Shown here piece by piece: positions 60,379 to 64,000 of a stretch of 64,000 bases of DNA (position 1 is its first letter; the number at the start of each line of letters is the position of its first letter). The stretch comes from Hedera helix. Taxonomy: Eukaryota > Streptophyta > Magnoliopsida > Apiales > Araliaceae. The notes below the pieces were generated by a model that did not search any database, had not been told where the DNA came from, and saw nothing but the letters and a program-made list of their open reading frames with translations. The DNA is taken from positions 41,153,898 through 41,217,897 of the forward strand of contig OX359275.1 of NCBI GenBank assembly GCA_947179155.2. The letters run 5' to 3'. The position numbers and the translations under genes were made by a program.

Positions 60379-63076
60379 TTAGTCTTGAGCTTCGCCACCT
60401 CATCCTGCATTGTACTTGGAGTTTTTTTTTTTTTTTATCAGTATACTCGGGACTTTAAATTTGATACCGTCTGTATACACAAATGACATCGTGATATCTT
60501 ATTAAAATAAGATAAATTTTATTTAATATAAATATTTCATTAATAATACGAGTAGATAATGTGTAAAATTTTTACTTTTTTACTTAATAAATTCATAATT
60601 ATAATTAGTGCAAAGAGGTGGTAATTACATGTTTTGAGTTTATTTTTTAAAAACTAGAATTAGTGCATACATTATATAATGAGAATAAGTTTTTTATTTT
60701 TTAAGTTTCCGACATGATAGTGCTTAATATATTTAGAATATAAATAATGAAATGTTATTTATATTTATTTTTTTGTCATTTTATAGTGAAATAAAATTTT
60801 TATATTTATTTTTGAAATAGACTAAAAAAATCTCTCCTCTAATTCTAGAATAAAGGAATAGTAATTATAGAAGTAATTATTTTCAAAAATATAAAAATCA
60901 CGTTATTTTTAAATTTTAGTATTTCACAAATCAAGTTTAAAATATGCATCTTTTTGTATAATGAGAATAATATTTATTTATTGATGCGTAGGAGATAGAA
61001 TAACGGCTACTCTAAGATGATGCTGTTGGTGACCAATATTTCTAACAATATACAACTACTCCTCTTAAGCATGTTCCTTCATAAATGTTAGTGGGCAATC
61101 CCTAATAATTTCTCTCGACGGTGTTATAAAAAGGACAGTTTAGTGCCCGTTTAATTTATTTATAATTATAGATGCATGTATATATATGGCCTTCATTTCT
61201 TTTTGCTTTATGATCAAGAAGCCACTAATTATTGCAGCATCTCTAAATTTTGACTAGACCTCAATTCTTTTTCAAGGTTGTTGGGCTTCTGGTTACTTGA
61301 TTCAATCAAGGAACCTAATCTTCAACGAATCATAGTAAATTATAATTCCTGTTACTATTTTATAAAGGATGTTAAGACTGTTTCGAATTATAATAAAATA
61401 ATTAAAATTTTTATAAGAGAAATTGATATTTTCGCAAAATTTTACTCACATAACATAAAGGTGATTCTCACTTACTATTGATCTGAGTAGAGTCTTATAA
61501 AAATATTAATTTTTTTTTTTGTGAAAATGTCAATCCTAATCAAATCTGGTATTGTTTCTTTTCGCTGCTTTGTGGGGCTGTCTAGCTCATGACAAATATC
61601 GTAGGCATTGTTTGGGATGCATGAATGCATTCTTATTATTACTTGACCTATATTTTTCGTTTAAATGTTTTCCATTCTCATCCAAGATTGCTACACATCC
61701 AAACTTCGACGCAAAGGATCAAATTGGTACTCCATTTGTCCGGATAAAAGTGTCATTTTTTTATATTATTTATATTATTAAGAAAGAGAGCAAAAAATAA
61801 CCAACTCTTTAGTCTTAACAATGCCAATTTTAAGAATAAATGATTGTCCTCCTATAGCCCAACCTGAGAGTGGACAGTTAATGTACTCTTAATTTTTCTA
61901 TGTTATGTTTTTCACGTACCGTATGCCTAGAACACTAGTGAATATTAGAAGCTTGCATAGTGTACCATTTCATCATATTTTTTTTTATCTCAAAGATTAA
62001 AATTTATTATTAATCATCGTATTTATTTTATATCAAATTTTAGGGATTAAAATTTATTATTAAAAACAAAATGTTGAAAAATATATTAATTTAACAAAAT
62101 AAAATAACGTTAAGATGAAACAAAATTAATAAAAATGTAATGTAGCATGGAATTCCTGGGAGACCTTGTATCTTCACAATACATATGTTCGTCTTAAGGG
62201 ACATGGGCAGCGTTTGCCACACTCTATAGATAGATAATTAAAGCGGATTTGGGATATGATTAACGGAAGCATTTGCGTCCTTTTGCCGTTGCAAGCCTTT
62301 ATAATAAACGTTCCGATTTGACCACTCTAGTTAACCTATCCCCATATTCCTTTTAACTTCAATTACAATAGAACATTGTCCTGCTTTATTCTAGGATCAA
62401 GCAACTAGGTTACTTTAATGCTATCTGCGAATATCCCCATAAACCCGATTTGAGCACAAATTAAGGGCGTTAGATGTGGACACTGCCCGAATCATTATTG
62501 CCAGGAAAAGGGAGGAATTGCCTTAATAATCCCAAAGCAAAGCACAGGCTCACCGGGGCAAAAGAGTCATTCAAGCAGAAGGTATCTTAATTTCCAATGC
62601 AATTGGGCCTTTAATAAAATTGAAAAAATTAAATAAATATCTTCTCATTGCCCATGAAATAATTGAGACACCCCACATGAAAGATCCACTAAGACCTGAT
62701 TGTTCAAACTTCAGCCAGCAACTTAAGAAAGAGCTTATTGGCCTTCATAGGCCTGGGCATCTGTTCCGGTTTTTCCTATTTTTCGGACCGGATCGAACTG
62801 ATTTTTTAGTACAAAATAAATTGATCTGATATCGTTACAAAAAAATCAGTATATACCGGTTTTTCGATAGGGTGCTTTACAATAATATACAACAATTAGT
62901 TAAAAATTACAAAATTAGTGTACAAATAAAATAATTATAAAAAGAGTGCAATAAGGATAAATTAATTACACACGTATCTTTCAAATCCTGAAAAAAAGGA
63001 GATACTGTTAACAATTATCATTTTTTCAAACTCAAACATTTCACTACATATCTTCCAAGATACTGTTAGTAATTAT

Positions 63077-63287
63077 CTTCCTCGTCGAATGATGCCAGAA
63101 TCAATGGAGTCCAACCGGACCGGGAGCAACTCCGTTCACACGGATGCCTTAGCCGACCAACTGAAGTGCAAGTCCTGTGGATGCCTTGGTGGATGTGTAG
63201 TCCAGCAACTTTGCATTTCCTTTGTATGCATTCACTGATGTTGTGTTGATTATGGAACTCCCTTCCTTCATGTGTTTCAAGGCGTGT
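63077..63287 (-). pseudogene. Relic exon of an SDR (NADPH-dependent aldehyde reductase-like)
   Basis: After a TTTTTAG acceptor at 63288 the frame reads HALKHMKEGSSIINTTSVNA, YKGNAKLLDYTSTKA, GLALQLV, GIRVNGVAPGP and PLI-ASFDEE. This is the SDR catalytic exon: Ser in SIINTTS, then YxxxK as YTSTK. It is broken by an in-frame loss of about six codons after YTSTK, a TAA stop between LALQLVG and GIRVNG, and a one-base loss in the PGPVWTPL segment. Upstream exons (Rossmann TGxxxGIG) are missing; a minisatellite begins about 80 bases away. Family forms reduce reactive aldehydes, often in plastids. Confidence 0.85.
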
Positions 63288-63365
63288 CTAAAAATCGATT
63301 CGCAACTAATAATTGGGCGGAGGAGAGAAAGAGAAATACATGTACATAATAGTTGCATTGGTTAA

Positions 63366-63765
63366 ATACGAAGGTAACAAAATCTTAATACAAAAAGTAA
63401 TCAACCTTAAATACAAAGGTAACCAAACATTTATACAAAAGTAACCAATCTTTATTACAACGGTAACCAACCCTTAATATAAAGGTAACCAACCCTTAAT
63501 ACAGAGGTAACCAAACCTTAAATACACAGGTAACTAACTCTTAATACACAGGTAACCAAACCCCTAATACAAAAGGTATCCAACCTTAAAACAAAGGAAA
63601 CCAACATTTAATACAAAAGGTATCCATACATTTAAGAATTGGTTACCTCCATACTAGTGTTTGGTTACCTTCAGAAACCTGCAGATTGTGTTTTAAAAAC
63701 AGAGCACCGTTTTGGTTACCTTGATATGAAGGTTTGGTTACCTCGGTATGAAGGTTTGGTTACCA
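63366..63765. repeat. Inverted 22-bp minisatellite built on GGTAACC/GGTTACC
   Basis: The left arm has about 12 units, 'ttaatacaaaggtaaccaa' or similar. The heptamer starts near 63373, 63396, 63418, 63440, 63462, 63484, 63506, 63529, 63551, 63575, 63596 and 63619. The right arm has the complement GGTTACC at 63641, 63663, 63714, 63736 and 63758. Spacing is 21-24 bases in the left arm and 22 in the right. The arms meet head to head near 63632-63640, so the tract can fold into a hairpin. Confidence 0.9.
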
Positions 63766-64000
63766 ACTGTATTAAGACAAAACTGCATTTCAACCGTGGA
63801 AATCACCGACATGTGCTTCGCCACTTACCACCAACACCTCATCCACCGCCACTTACCACCATAAACTACCGCCACACACCACAAACTCAGATTAAACAAA
63901 GACAAAATAAAAAGAGGAAGAAAAAGAAAAAGATCGGAAGTCCCTTGCTTTTGGTCCGACGGTGTCGTCGCGGCTTGATGAAGTCTCCTCTGTGACTTTT
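63766..64000. other. Right edge, unassigned
   Basis: C/A-rich sequence ('accgccacttaccaccat'-like triplets), then a purine run and 'gtccgacggtgtcgtcgcgg'. An open frame runs through it but begins inside the minisatellite and is low complexity. It could be the start of a gene beyond the window; nothing in it is recognisable. Confidence 0.4.

Larger units (their letters stand above)
59443..63076. other. Region from WAV3-like start to the SDR relic
   Basis: It includes the WAV3-like leader and promoter (about 59.44-59.65 kb), a possible SINE (59641-59745), a CT repeat (59792-59820) and a Tourist-like MITE (60032-60378). The rest is AT-rich with no recognised gene. Segments with 'accggtttttcgat'-like motifs near 62.77-62.87 kb resemble repeats seen in many plants, but no ends were found. 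ORFs at 61278, 61552 and 62620 show no domain. Confidence 0.5.

Noticed and set aside
63366..63765. CRISPR-like regular array
   Set aside because: This is a plant nuclear context, units are only about 22 bases with no separate spacers, and the array inverts midway.

Overview
The window is nuclear DNA of a flowering plant, most likely a eudicot. It is AT-rich and every multi-exon gene follows GT-AG rules. Gaps and introns are full of plant transposon remnants, microsatellites and long homopolymers. No tRNA, rRNA, CRISPR array or bacterial-type operon was seen, and the species cannot be named from the sequence alone.

Six genes can be built exon by exon. From left to right they are: the 5' part of a bHLH25/NAI1-type transcription factor (minus, cut by the left edge); a complete 16-exon kinesin-8A (minus); a complete 12-coding-exon ATP-dependent PEP carboxykinase, PCK (minus); a 9-exon tRNA-dihydrouridine synthase of the DUS2 type (plus); a single-coding-exon RMD5/GID2-type RING subunit of the GID/CTLH ubiquitin ligase (plus); and a two-exon RING plus von Willebrand A protein of the WAV3 family (minus). 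At the right edge lies a one-exon relic of a short-chain dehydrogenase/reductase, followed by an inverted 22-bp minisatellite. Exon phases were checked across every junction of the six genes.

The genes do not form a pathway; what links them is gene order. From memory of the Arabidopsis map, bHLH25, PCK1, an RMD5 homologue and a WAV3 homologue sit side by side on chromosome 4 (At4g37850 to At4g37890), while KIN-8A and the DUS2-like gene are neighbours on chromosome 3 (At3g49650 and At3g49640). Here both sets are interleaved in one collinear block, as expected if this window keeps an order that Arabidopsis lost by duplication and reciprocal gene loss.

The gaps hold mobile DNA with recognisable ends: a 2.87-kb Helitron (53176-56042) with a broken replication-protein-A-like gene; a 993-bp solo LTR (32568-33560) with a GACTA target duplication; a Tourist-like MITE with TTA duplications (60032-60378); several Stowaway-like MITEs flanked by TA; two members of one foldback family; a 129-bp foldback element; a probable hAT-type element in a DUS2 intron; a Ty3/gypsy pol relic in a kinesin intron; and a possible tRNA-derived SINE. 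Recent direct duplications occur in PCK intron 4 (about 344 bp twice) and in the inferred RMD5 5'UTR intron (105 bp and 44 bp). I found no clearly new molecular system. The most rewarding leads are the syntenic block, the Helitron, the solo LTR and the inverted 22-bp minisatellite.
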